Source of the DNA: a virus
Length of the DNA: 38,211 nucleotides
Strand: one strand, 5' to 3'
IMG/VR virus record: IMGVR_UViG_3300042520_002859
Span: 1-38,211 of that record
Shown one piece after another: positions 1-7,284 of the stretch (position 1 is its first letter; each line of letters starts with the position of its first letter). Position numbers and translations under genes: made by a program. The notes beneath the pieces are model-generated. The model was not told the DNA's origin and did no database searches. It saw nothing but the letters and a program-made list of their open reading frames with translations.

Positions 1-120
1 TACTCGTTTCAGTCGGGGTCGGTGTACTCGTTTCAGTCGGGGTCGGTGTACTCGTTTCAGTCGGGGTCGGTGTACTCGTTTCAGTCGGGGTCGGTGTACT
101 CGTTTCAGTCGGGGTCGGTG
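1..120 (-). repeat. Five perfect tandem copies of a 24-base repeat encoding PTPTETST
   Basis: The unit tactcgtttcagtcggggtc plus ggtg occurs five times without a mismatch and almost certainly continues beyond the left edge. Diverged copies follow to about 190. Read on the minus strand it encodes the octapeptide PTPTETST. The unit length is a multiple of three, so gain or loss of copies keeps the reading frame. Confidence 0.95.
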
Positions 121-1660
121 TTGGAGTGCTTGTTTCCGTAGGGGTCGGTGTTGGTGTACTCGTTGCCGTTGAAGTAGGGGTTGGGGTCGGTGTAGAACAA
201 ATCCAAGTAGTTACTGAACTATTATAGTTTTGTAAAACATCTGAAGATGAAATCGCACCATCCCATATTTCTAATCTACCAAATTTTAATGCAGAATATG
301 AACCATCGCCTAAGTTTGTACTATCTGCGGTGCCTATTGCATAATATAAACCATTACCACTTTGGTATGGTGCTTGTCTAACAACTGTTGATGAACCAGC
401 ACTTTGACCATTTACATATGCGGTTAAAGTTGTATTGTTCTGTACAAATCCAATATAGTACCAATTATTAAGAGGTGTCGATATTGATGATATTATTTCA
501 CTACCATATGGCCAAACACTAAACTTTAATGCTCCACTAACCATTTCAATTTGTGAATCGTGCCAACCAATGTTTAAAACAGCACTACCTTGTTCACTCA
601 ATATTACACCATTATCTGTTAAATAAACCCAAAGAAATATAGATGTATCTGTAGAATCATAAAGTGTATTAATTGAGGTGTTGGTTAAAATATATTGACT
701 GGTACCGTTCAACACTATTGACGAAGTACATCCATCATTTTGATATGATGGTGAACCAATTATACTTGCATTTGTGTTACCCAAAATGTCCGTAACCGTT
801 GTTCCACTTCCAGAATATGATATTGAATCATTTATGTTTAAGTCAACAATTTTGTTATATGGAACTATTGTCGGTGTTGGTGTCGGTGTTGGTGTACTCG
901 TTGCAGTTGGTGTCGGTGTTGGTGTACTCGTTGCAGTTGGTGTTGGTGTAGGTGTACTTGTTGGGGTTGGTGATGGTTGTAATAATGAATAACTTAAATC
1001 GTTATTTGGTATTAATGTGTATGATAAATCTGTGTTTGGTATTAATGTATAAGTAAAATCATTATTTGGAATAATGACATATAGTAAATCATTACCAGGA
1101 ATAATCACATATGTGAAATCATTTTCTGGTATAGATGGTGTTACTGTTGGTGTTGGCGTTGCTGTAGGGGATGGGGTAGGTGTTGGTATTGAACAAGAAA
1201 CATCACCACAATCTAAAACGACCCTTAAATCATCTAAATCATAATCAAATTCTGAGCCTAAATCAAGACCTACAATTTCATAACATACACCATTTCCAAG
1301 ACTATATATTATTCCTGTTAACCCACTTGTTAAACTTCTACCTATTTTATTGTGTGTTTGATCACAATCCCTTAAAAAGTAATAATAATATGCTATTTGA
1401 GTTTCGGTTGGCGTCGGTGTAGGTGTCTCTGTTGCCGTTGGGGTTGGTGTAGAAGTCGCAGTTGGTGTTGGGGTCGGCGTTGGTGTTGCGGTATTTGTTG
1501 GTGTAGGTGTACTAGTAGCCGTAGGTGTGATAGTAAATGTAGGTGTAGGTGTTGGGGTAATAGTAAAAGTGGGTGTGGGGGTCGGTATGACTTGACCATC
1601 ATTAGGTCTAACCACAAAAATTCTTGTTGCTCCAACTCTTGACGATATTTTACTAATCAT
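1..1660 (-). CDS. Pro/Thr-repeat adhesin or tail-fibre protein with LamG-like domain (partial, 3' end missing)
   Basis: The reading frame opens at ATG 1660 and stays open to the left edge, giving about 553 codons with no stop in the window. In reading order it has a short N-terminus, a Pro-Thr-rich block (about 1590-1402), a small domain with four Cys (about 1400-1186) and a second short Pro-Thr block. Then come five 10-residue repeats (1123-974), a third Pro-Thr block (973-862), a concanavalin/LamG-like domain (about 850-198) and a final Pro-Thr array of perfect 24-base repeats. The LamG call rests on beta-strand-like segments such as SIFLWVYLTDNGVILSEQG, NNWYYIGFVQNNTTLTAYVNG and FGRLEIWDGAISSSDVLQNY, typical of laminin-G/pentraxin-type domains in phage fibres. 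It starts 6 bases after the 1667-2248 gene, so the two are probably co-transcribed. Inference: a virion surface protein that binds host glycans. Confidence 0.8.
   Translation of the reverse strand, partial: MISKISSRVGATRIFVVRPNDGQVIPTPTPTFTITPTPTPTFTITPTATSTPTPTNTATPTPTPTPTATSTPTPTATETPTPTPTETQIAYYYYFLRDCDQTHNKIGRSLTSGLTGIIYSLGNGVCYEIVGLDLGSEFDYDLDDLRVVLDCGDVSCSIPTPTPSPTATPTPTVTPSIPENDFTYVIIPGNDLLYVIIPNNDFTYTLIPNTDLSYTLIPNNDLSYSLLQPSPTPTSTPTPTPTATSTPTPTPTATSTPTPTPTPTIVPYNKIVDLNINDSISYSGSGTTVTDILGNTNASIIGSPSYQNDGCTSSIVLNGTSQYILTNTSINTLYDSTDTSIFLWVYLTDNGVILSEQGSAVLNIGWHDSQIEMVSGALKFSVWPYGSEIISSISTPLNNWYYIGFVQNNTTLTAYVNGQSAGSSTVVRQAPYQSGNGLYYAIGTADSTNLGDGSYSALKFGRLEIWDGAISSSDVLQNYNSSVTTWICSTPTPTPTSTATSTPTPTPTETSTPTPTPTETSTPTPTETSTPTPTETSTPTPTETSTPTPTETS
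862..973 (-). repeat. Pro-Thr-rich coding repeat block between domains
   Basis: Minus-strand codons give alternating PT with interspersed ATST units, the same composition as the left-edge array but with more base differences between copies. It separates the 10-residue repeats from the LamG-like domain and probably acts as an extended linker. Confidence 0.85.
974..1123 (-). repeat. Five tandem 30-base repeats encoding a 10-residue unit
   Basis: Copies begin (minus strand) at 1123, 1093, 1063, 1033 and 1003. The residue consensus is N-D-[FL]-x-Y-x-[IL]-[IL]-P-[NG]; the last copy is degenerate. DNA identity between copies is only moderate while the residue pattern is kept, which points to selection on the protein. 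Confidence 0.85.
1402..1590 (-). repeat. N-terminal Pro-Thr-rich coding repeat block
   Basis: On the minus strand this encodes TPTPT-type repeats including TFTIT variants. It is the first of four Pro-Thr linker blocks in the adhesin gene. Confidence 0.8.
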
Positions 1661-1666
1661 AATATA

Positions 1667-2248
1667 TTAACCAAATGTTGTAAACGTTCCTAAGATATTC
1701 CAAGATGATCCAACTCTAAGTGCTGTTAATCCTATTACATCAGTTTTATTTGAATTACCCACTGGTTGTTCATTATTTGCCCAACTAACAGTAACACTTT
1801 CATTATTTAATCTATATGAAGAAGCGATATATGGTGTTGATTCTTGTTTTACTATAAATGTTAATGAAATTGCACTTAAATTTTCGGTTGGTACGTTTGA
1901 TACATTATATGTGTTATTATTTAATGAATTTGTTAAATAATATACTGAACCATCGTTATAATCAAATTCATATGTTGACGTTCCACCACTAACCTCAAGC
2001 ACTATTTTTTCATTTACACTACCGATATTCAATGAACCACTAAAATTAACATTTTCTTGTACTGTTAAATTTCCATTTATAAATTGACTACCAGTGAAAT
2101 GGTGTGATCCACTATCTACTAGTATTTGTCTAAGTTGATTTAAAGTGTGTTGATATGTTACCCCAGAATGAACAACGGGTGTTAATCCATTAAGCGGTAA
2201 ACTTGCTAACGATCCGCTGGGTAATTGTGATATTTTTTTTCCTGCCAT
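1667..2248 (-). CDS. Small tail-fibre/virion surface protein
   Basis: 193 residues. The N-terminus (KISQLPSGSLASLPLNGLTPVVHSGVTYQHTLNQLRQIL) has the arrangement K-I-S-x-L-P, then L-x-P-V-V, then a short L-x-Q-L-R helix. This N-terminal module is seen on many phage fibre and appendage proteins, where it attaches them to the virion. The remainder is Ser/Thr/Asn-rich and beta-like, with no Cys. It lies 13 bases after the 2262-3731 gene and 6 bases before the adhesin gene, so the three likely form one unit. A TATTTATT motif lies just upstream of its ATG. Function is inferred from the N-terminal pattern and neighbours; no specific family is named. Confidence 0.65.
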   Translation of the reverse strand: MAGKKISQLPSGSLASLPLNGLTPVVHSGVTYQHTLNQLRQILVDSGSHHFTGSQFINGNLTVQENVNFSGSLNIGSVNEKIVLEVSGGTSTYEFDYNDGSVYYLTNSLNNNTYNVSNVPTENLSAISLTFIVKQESTPYIASSYRLNNESVTVSWANNEQPVGNSNKTDVIGLTALRVGSSWNILGTFTTFG

Positions 2249-2251
2249 TTA

Positions 2252-2259
2252 AATAAATA
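2252..2259 (-). promoter_or_regulatory. TATTTATT late-promoter-like motif
   Basis: On the minus strand the octamer TATTTATT lies 3 bases before the ATG at 2248. That is very close, so it may be only AT-rich leader. It is a one-base variant of the motif found before other units in this window. Confidence 0.3.
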
Positions 2260-2261
2260 TT

Positions 2262-3731
2262 TTAATAAAGTATTGTATTATTATCTTCTGTTAAGGTATA
2301 TTCTCCAGATTCTATTAATAATCCATCTGAAAAATATCCAATTAATTCGTCTTCACAGTCTAAACCACATATGAAGAAATCATATTGATTTAATCTTGTT
2401 AAGAAGTTATGTCTTACGTGGACAAAATCTAGGGGTTCTTCATAATATTTTATTGATTTTATATTAAAGCAACATACACCCCTGTGGTTGATGTCCATCT
2501 GTTGTGACCCTCCCCAAGATTGGATAAATGGTTGTGATCCTCTATTTGATGCCACAACCTCCTCCCAGTTTTCTTTTTTATATATTGGCCTACCGTTTAA
2601 ATAAATTTTTAATGTACCCAATCTTCTTTGTCTTTCATCCGCCCACTTTTTGTTTAAAAATTCATATTTTTCTTCATAAGAAGCAATTTGATTACTCGTT
2701 ACGGCGGTAACTACGGTATCTCTATAATCTTCAATTTTCCAACCTAATAAATCATTCCAACCACCATGATTTTCAACATCACAATCTGTGTAGTGTTTAT
2801 ATCTATCAAATACTATTGTTATATTAAAATCTTTTGTTTGATCCGTTGTACATAATTGAGGTGTAACGTCTGATTCAACATAATAACTTTCAGTATATCC
2901 ACTAGTAGTATGGCAATAACCAGAATATCTTGTGGCAGTCCACATTATTTTTCTGTCTGAAGTAAAACCAAAAGACAAACTATTATCTGCGATACTTGAA
3001 TAATCGCTTGGACCTCCAGAGCCAAAATAATAAAACTTACCACCTGCTGACCATGGTAATGACTCTCTATTAAATATAAAATCCAGTGACCAACCCTTTT
3101 CTGTTCTTCTTTTTATGATTGGAGAAGAACATTCGTTTGGTTCAGGTTGTATAAATTGGTACGCCCAGGGCTTAACACCATATTTTGGGGTAATACCGCA
3201 ACACGCGGTAGGTCTTTGTAGTTTACCTGTACATTTATAATAAAAATACTCGTCAACAAAGCTTGAAATTATATCAGCTTCATTAATACCCATATTCAAA
3301 TCTATAAAGATTGGATTATTATAACCGGTTATTCTCATGTAATGTACCTTACCATCATTATCATTAAACAAATAAACGTCATTATTTAATATTTGATATT
3401 TGTGGTAAAAACTTAAACCATCACAAAAAGCATCAAAGCTTATTGTTGTTGAATATCCAGAATATGGATATGACGAGTTATTTACCCTATTATCATACTC
3501 AGATAAGGTAATTGTGGTTCTAACACAAGCAAAATCCTCTAAACTATCATTTATTTTAAGAGTAGAGTAAGTTATTGGTCTTGATAAATCTAAAACATCA
3601 TCATTATGATCATCTATAACCTTTGCTATCTCATAATCATAAAATTCTGAAGTATCTAGCTTAGAATCCAGTTTAGTTCCATAAAACTTTAAAATATTCT
3701 GGCTGTTCATATTTAGATAAATATCTTTCAT
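2262..3731 (-). CDS. Virion structural protein with LamG/concanavalin-like domain
   Basis: 489 residues. The middle and C-terminal parts read like a LamG-type beta sandwich. Examples are KGWSLDFIFNRESLPW, a glycine-rich strand (FYYFGSGGPSDYSS), NSLSFGFTSDRKIMW, KDFNITIVFDRYKHY and the late KIYLNGRPIYK strand-turn followed by CFNIKSIKYYEEPLD. Several Cys are spread through the chain. It is the first gene of the minus-strand unit that also holds the two fibre proteins. The start ATG at 3731 is 32 bases from the divergent gene at 3764. Likely a tail-tip, baseplate or capsid appendage carrying a carbohydrate-binding fold; the exact location in the virion is not visible from sequence. Confidence 0.65.
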   Translation of the reverse strand: MKDIYLNMNSQNILKFYGTKLDSKLDTSEFYDYEIAKVIDDHNDDVLDLSRPITYSTLKINDSLEDFACVRTTITLSEYDNRVNNSSYPYSGYSTTISFDAFCDGLSFYHKYQILNNDVYLFNDNDGKVHYMRITGYNNPIFIDLNMGINEADIISSFVDEYFYYKCTGKLQRPTACCGITPKYGVKPWAYQFIQPEPNECSSPIIKRRTEKGWSLDFIFNRESLPWSAGGKFYYFGSGGPSDYSSIADNSLSFGFTSDRKIMWTATRYSGYCHTTSGYTESYYVESDVTPQLCTTDQTKDFNITIVFDRYKHYTDCDVENHGGWNDLLGWKIEDYRDTVVTAVTSNQIASYEEKYEFLNKKWADERQRRLGTLKIYLNGRPIYKKENWEEVVASNRGSQPFIQSWGGSQQMDINHRGVCCFNIKSIKYYEEPLDFVHVRHNFLTRLNQYDFFICGLDCEDELIGYFSDGLLIESGEYTLTEDNNTILY

Positions 3732-3740
3732 AGGATTTGA

Positions 3741-3748
3741 TATTTATA
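3741..3748 (+). promoter_or_regulatory. TATTTATA late-promoter-like motif in a divergent gap
   Basis: The octamer lies 15 bases before ATG 3764 within a 32-base gap between divergent genes. On the opposite strand the same bases read TATAAATA, the classical T4 late consensus, 9 bases before the ATG at 3731. One element could therefore serve either direction. Confidence 0.5.
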
Positions 3749-3763
3749 TAAAAAACCATTTAG

Positions 3764-4495
3764 ATGAATAATTTTATTAAACAAGTGATTGAAGAAAAGT
3801 TTGCATCAAAAGCACAGCAAAGATTTTTCTATGCTCAGGCCGGTAAAGGGGGTAAAAAAGGTAAGAAGTGGGCAAAATGGGCTAAAGAATTCTCAGCAGA
3901 TACGGATTTTAAAAAAATACCGGAAAAAGCAGAAAAAGAAGATGAAATTGAAGAAATTGTTGATGATAAGGGAAATATCAAAAGAAGTGATGTTCCATTA
4001 GTAATAAAAAAGAGCACAATTGGATCAAAGAAGAGAACAGACAAAGTTGTCAAAACTGGTGCTGGTGCAATGGGAACTCATGGTGTTCACGGTACACATA
4101 CAACTTTAAAATATTGGGCTGAATCTGATATGAGTGGAGCTTTAGGGTATGATGATACTCTTGGTGATGACGCGACATATGATCAAGCATATGAACATTT
4201 CACAAAAAAACTAGGATTAAGTGATGAAGAAGCTAAAGAAAGATTAAAAGCACTTGGATACATTCCTGGAGAAAAAGATCTAGTTAGACTTGTTGAAAAT
4301 CCTAAAAAATATATGAACGATTATATTGAAAGTGTTTTAGTTAAAAAAACTGACGATACTGACGTTCTAAGTAAAGACGAAAATAAGGTGGAATTAAACC
4401 CACTTATTAAAAAACAAATTGATTCCTTGAAAAAATCCTTAAAAAACAATAATATATCTATAGATAAGATTATAAATCATTTGAAAAGTGAATAG
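3764..4495 (+). CDS. Structural/accessory protein with SKAQQRFF N-terminal motif
   Basis: 243 residues. The N-terminus holds ASKAQQRFFYAQA, then a very basic Gly-Lys stretch (GKGGKKGKKWAKWAKEF). The SKAQQR-F motif resembles the short phage family DUF3008, whose function is unknown. The middle has a Gly/His-rich stretch (TGAGAMGTHGVHGTH), followed by helical, charged sequence ending in a predicted coiled coil. It opens the plus-strand unit; the next gene overlaps it by 8 bases. The basic N-terminus suggests nucleic-acid or capsid-interior contact, but this is inference. Confidence 0.55.
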   Translation: MNNFIKQVIEEKFASKAQQRFFYAQAGKGGKKGKKWAKWAKEFSADTDFKKIPEKAEKEDEIEEIVDDKGNIKRSDVPLVIKKSTIGSKKRTDKVVKTGAGAMGTHGVHGTHTTLKYWAESDMSGALGYDDTLGDDATYDQAYEHFTKKLGLSDEEAKERLKALGYIPGEKDLVRLVENPKKYMNDYIESVLVKKTDDTDVLSKDENKVELNPLIKKQIDSLKKSLKNNNISIDKIINHLKSE

Positions 4496-4982
4496 TCAAT
4501 TAAAAGACAATGTGTATGATGTTCCAAACGATGTTTTGGAAAAAATAACTTCAGCTTTATCTTCTGTGAGTGATGAATCAACTCATGGCGTACAAAGAGC
4601 AAAAAGGCTTTGTTCTGAAAAGAAGGTAACATATGGTCAATTAAAAAGAATTATACACGACATAAAAACAATAGATAAGGAAAATGATAATTTAAGGTAT
4701 GAATTGTATGGTGGTGAATTGATGGAAAAATGGGCAAATACATTTTTAGATGGTCAAAGAGGGTTAGTTAAATCGAAAAAACAATCATCACAAAAAATAA
4801 ATAATTTAACCGGAATGAATGGTGTAAGAAAGAATCCGTTCCTTAATACCCATAAAAAATCTGAAGAAAAACCAACCTACACAAATTTTTTAAAGTCTAA
4901 TTCAGATAAAACTTCCGTATCACCAATAACCTCAACAGGTATTTTCGAAGAAGTTGAAAGAATAAAAAAATTAATGTTATAA
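4488..4982 (+). CDS. Hypothetical phage protein, GTG start
   Basis: 164 residues, not recognised. An in-frame stop sits at 4482-4484 and the first usable start is GTG at 4488, overlapping the previous gene by 8 bases, so translational coupling is likely. The N-terminal half is helical and charged with a segment LCSEKKVTYGQLKRIIHDI. A central motif YELYGGELMEKWANTFLDGQR is followed by a disordered, Lys/Ser-rich tail. The short helix FEEVERIKKLML at the extreme C-terminus resembles C-terminal helices of several neighbours. Position among structural genes suggests a virion or assembly role. Confidence 0.55.
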   Translation: MNSQLKDNVYDVPNDVLEKITSALSSVSDESTHGVQRAKRLCSEKKVTYGQLKRIIHDIKTIDKENDNLRYELYGGELMEKWANTFLDGQRGLVKSKKQSSQKINNLTGMNGVRKNPFLNTHKKSEEKPTYTNFLKSNSDKTSVSPITSTGIFEEVERIKKLML

Positions 4983-4985
4983 ATT

Positions 4986-5639
4986 ATGCCAACACAATTA
5001 GAAATAATCGCGGAAAAACAAAGACAAGAACATCTTTCTAGAAATTCCTATATTGAAAAAAATGGTTACTCATCAGTACACGAAAACGCATTATCAACAG
5101 GTGACGATAAAGGTAAGGGTGAAACAGATAAGATAGGTTCATCTACCGACATTCAAACTAGAATGAGCAATATTGTTAAAAATACATATTCTGGAGAAAA
5201 TTCTTATGGTATAAACAATCCTAACGCGTTATCTGATGGTGATGAAAGAGGAAAGGGTGAAACAATTACTATAGGATCGAAAACTGATATTAATACTAGA
5301 ACAGAATTATTGTCTAGAAACATATATAGCAATACAAAAGGTTATGGCGTAAACAATCCGAATGCTATTTCAGATGGTGATGAAAAAGGTAAAGGAGATA
5401 ATAATGGAAAAGTTGGATCTCTAACTGATATTAACACAAGAACAGAATTAATAAACAAAAATGTTTATAAAGGTGATAATGGTTATTCAAGTATTCACCC
5501 TAACGCATTATCTGACGGTGATATAAAAGGTAAAGGTGAAGTTAATACACAAGTTGGTTCTTCAGTAGATATTAATAATCGAATTGACTCAATTGCACGA
5601 AACAAATACGGGGAAACTAAAAGGTATCCAGATTTTTAA
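4986..5639 (+). CDS. Repeat-built structural-like protein (four ~45-residue repeats)
   Basis: 217 residues, almost wholly made of four diverged repeats of about 45 residues. Each repeat contains, in order, R-N-x-Y, a Gly-Tyr pair, [NH]-P/E-NA-[LI]-S-[DT]-GD, a KGKG motif, GS-x-[TV]DI and a closing N/T-R. There is no Cys, signal peptide or membrane segment. The regularly spaced GD...KGKG...TDI signature suggests a repeating fibrous or decorating unit. It lies 3 bases after the previous stop and 1 base before the next ATG, tightly within the operon. Family not recognised. Confidence 0.6.
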   Translation: MPTQLEIIAEKQRQEHLSRNSYIEKNGYSSVHENALSTGDDKGKGETDKIGSSTDIQTRMSNIVKNTYSGENSYGINNPNALSDGDERGKGETITIGSKTDINTRTELLSRNIYSNTKGYGVNNPNAISDGDEKGKGDNNGKVGSLTDINTRTELINKNVYKGDNGYSSIHPNALSDGDIKGKGEVNTQVGSSVDINNRIDSIARNKYGETKRYPDF

Positions 5640-5640
5640 T

Positions 5641-6642
5641 ATGAAATTAGAAGAAATAATTGAAGAGCAATACGATTCAATTTTAAAGACCAGTAAAAAT
5701 AGACCATTGGTAGATGCTATTGTTAATAGACATCCTATTACTTTCTATTATAGTGGGCCAAGAAAACCTAAAAAGAAGAGTGTAAAAGCGGGTTACCGTG
5801 TTAAAGCCGAAGCAGTTGCTCTTGGCGCAAATAAGCATACAGGTAATTTAGTTCTAAGAGCATATATAGACGATCCGTCTAAATCAAAAAGAGGTACACC
5901 TACTAAAGTTGGTAAAGAAAAATCAAATTATGGTTGGAGGACATTTTTAGTAGCTAGAATGTCAAGTATTCAAGTTATTTCAAATGAAACCTTCAACACA
6001 ATTAGAGACAAATATAATGGAGGCGCCGACGATGCTTCTATGAGTCTTACTTATGTTAAAACAGATTTTAGTTCAACCCCACCAAAACCAAAAATTGGCG
6101 ACACTAAAAAACCAGAGAAAAAACCTACAGCTGAACCCGAAAAACCAAAACCACCAACAATTACAAAACAAGCTAGAAACGTTGATGCTGAATTGAAAAA
6201 ATTTGATGACGAATTAGCGACTATTGAAAATGAAATTCAGACCGCTTTAGCTTCATATAAAGAAAATAAAGGCACACCGGAAGAAAAGAAATTTATTGAG
6301 CAGTTAAAGGTTCTTGGTGATAAAAAGAAAGAATTATTAAATAAAATTGCTGACACTATCACTAATATTGGTAAAGACGTAAAACCGGAAGATAAGCCAA
6401 AAATAAATGCATTTACTAGAAGGGTTTCAGCAAAAAAGAACGATCCCGAAACACTTATTCCGTTACCAGCAGAAAAACCAAGCAAAACACCTAATCAAAA
6501 AGATCAAACACCTGAGGTAAAGGATAAAAAATTACCACAGGTACCTAAAAAAGAAAAACCAACTGAAGATCCTGATGATAATCGTTATGATTTAAATGAA
6601 AACTTTGTAAATCGAGTAAAAAAACTTATTTCATACTTTTAA
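5641..6642 (+). CDS. WYL-like domain structural protein with Pro-rich linkers
   Basis: 333 residues from ATG 5641. A longer frame opens at 5584 inside the previous gene, but 5641 directly follows that gene's stop. Residues about 20-125 look like a WYL-type beta barrel: PITFYYSG, YRVKAEAVALGANKHTGNLVLRAYI, a Trp-containing strand WRTFLVARMSSIQVI. After it come a Pro/Lys-rich linker, a coiled coil (about 180-240) and a second Pro-rich linker. The C-terminal helix is NENFVNRVKKLISYF. WYL domains are best known as ligand-binding regulatory modules. Here, with no DNA-binding domain and inside a structural operon, a virion or assembly role seems more likely. Moderate certainty on the fold. Confidence 0.55.
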   Translation: MKLEEIIEEQYDSILKTSKNRPLVDAIVNRHPITFYYSGPRKPKKKSVKAGYRVKAEAVALGANKHTGNLVLRAYIDDPSKSKRGTPTKVGKEKSNYGWRTFLVARMSSIQVISNETFNTIRDKYNGGADDASMSLTYVKTDFSSTPPKPKIGDTKKPEKKPTAEPEKPKPPTITKQARNVDAELKKFDDELATIENEIQTALASYKENKGTPEEKKFIEQLKVLGDKKKELLNKIADTITNIGKDVKPEDKPKINAFTRRVSAKKNDPETLIPLPAEKPSKTPNQKDQTPEVKDKKLPQVPKKEKPTEDPDDNRYDLNENFVNRVKKLISYF

Positions 6643-6668
6643 CTTTATTTTAATCAAACAAACAAATA

Positions 6669-6676
6669 TATTTATA
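6669..6676 (+). promoter_or_regulatory. TATTTATA late-promoter-like motif
   Basis: The octamer ends 5 bases before ATG 6682, in the 39-base gap after the WYL-like gene. The sequence around it is AT-only (aacaaatatatttataatat). If transcription starts about 7-10 bases downstream the mRNA would be almost leaderless. Confidence 0.5.
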
Positions 6677-6681
6677 ATATT

Positions 6682-7233
6682 ATGGGAAACGGTACAATAT
6701 CAGAAAATGATTTAATGCACAAATTAGTGCAAGCAAAAAAAGTAATGAATAAAGTTGACGGCGGTGACTTCGAAAGAGGGCACGTCAATGAAAACATTTT
6801 AAAAAGTGCACCAGAAGATATCACACCACAATCTGTATCTGCAACTAGAGAAATGCCAGTGCCTAATATAGATAAAATAAAACAATCTAAATTACCGGAC
6901 GCTATTAAACAAGCGTATATCGATAACCCAATTCCACAAATATCATTAAATGAAACCTTAGATATGGATTTTGTAAAAGGGGCAAAAAAATTAATGGAAA
7001 AAGAAGGTTTAAGTAAACCAACCCCTCAACAAAAACAAACAACTGGTACAGCAAATATTGATATGAACGCAATAGCTGTTTTAATTGAGAACACCGTTCG
7101 TAAGGTTATGGATGAAAAATTAAATCAAATTCTAACAGCACAACAAACAACATCAATAAATGAAAATCTGGTGTTGAAAGTTGGTGATTCTGTTTTCAAA
7201 GGTAAGATTACCGGCGTAAACAAAGCTAAGTAA
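6682..7233 (+). CDS. Hypothetical structural-like protein
   Basis: 183 residues, not recognised. The N-terminal helix (NDLMHKLVQAKKVMNKVDGGDFERG) is followed by Pro-rich low-complexity sequence with a segment NPIPQISLNETLDMDFVKGAKKLM. A helix with coiled-coil character lies at about 125-150 (NAIAVLIENTVRKVMDEKLNQIL). The C-terminal strands end in LKVGDSVFKGKITGV. No catalytic motif, Cys or membrane segment is seen. A late-promoter-like motif lies directly upstream and a 51-base AT-rich gap follows, so it may be a separately transcribed virion component. Confidence 0.55.
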   Translation: MGNGTISENDLMHKLVQAKKVMNKVDGGDFERGHVNENILKSAPEDITPQSVSATREMPVPNIDKIKQSKLPDAIKQAYIDNPIPQISLNETLDMDFVKGAKKLMEKEGLSKPTPQQKQTTGTANIDMNAIAVLIENTVRKVMDEKLNQILTAQQTTSINENLVLKVGDSVFKGKITGVNKAK

Positions 7234-7284
7234 TATTCACTTTTATTTTTTATTTCCTTATAATAGACATATAAGATTAAAAAA

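Noticed and set aside
1-120. CRISPR-like direct repeats
   Set aside because: The 24-base units are contiguous with no spacers and encode a Pro-Thr octapeptide in an open frame on the minus strand.
774-992. Plus-strand Gly/Val-rich 72-residue frame
   Set aside because: Antisense shadow of the Pro-Thr linker and LamG-like domain.
1397-1642. Plus-strand Cys/Arg-rich and minus-strand Gln/Leu-rich open frames
   Set aside because: Both are other-frame readings of the Pro-Thr coding repeat; low-complexity composition follows from the repeat.
5584-5640. Earlier start for the WYL-like gene
   Set aside because: It lies inside the repeat protein gene in another frame; ATG 5641 is immediately after that gene's stop.
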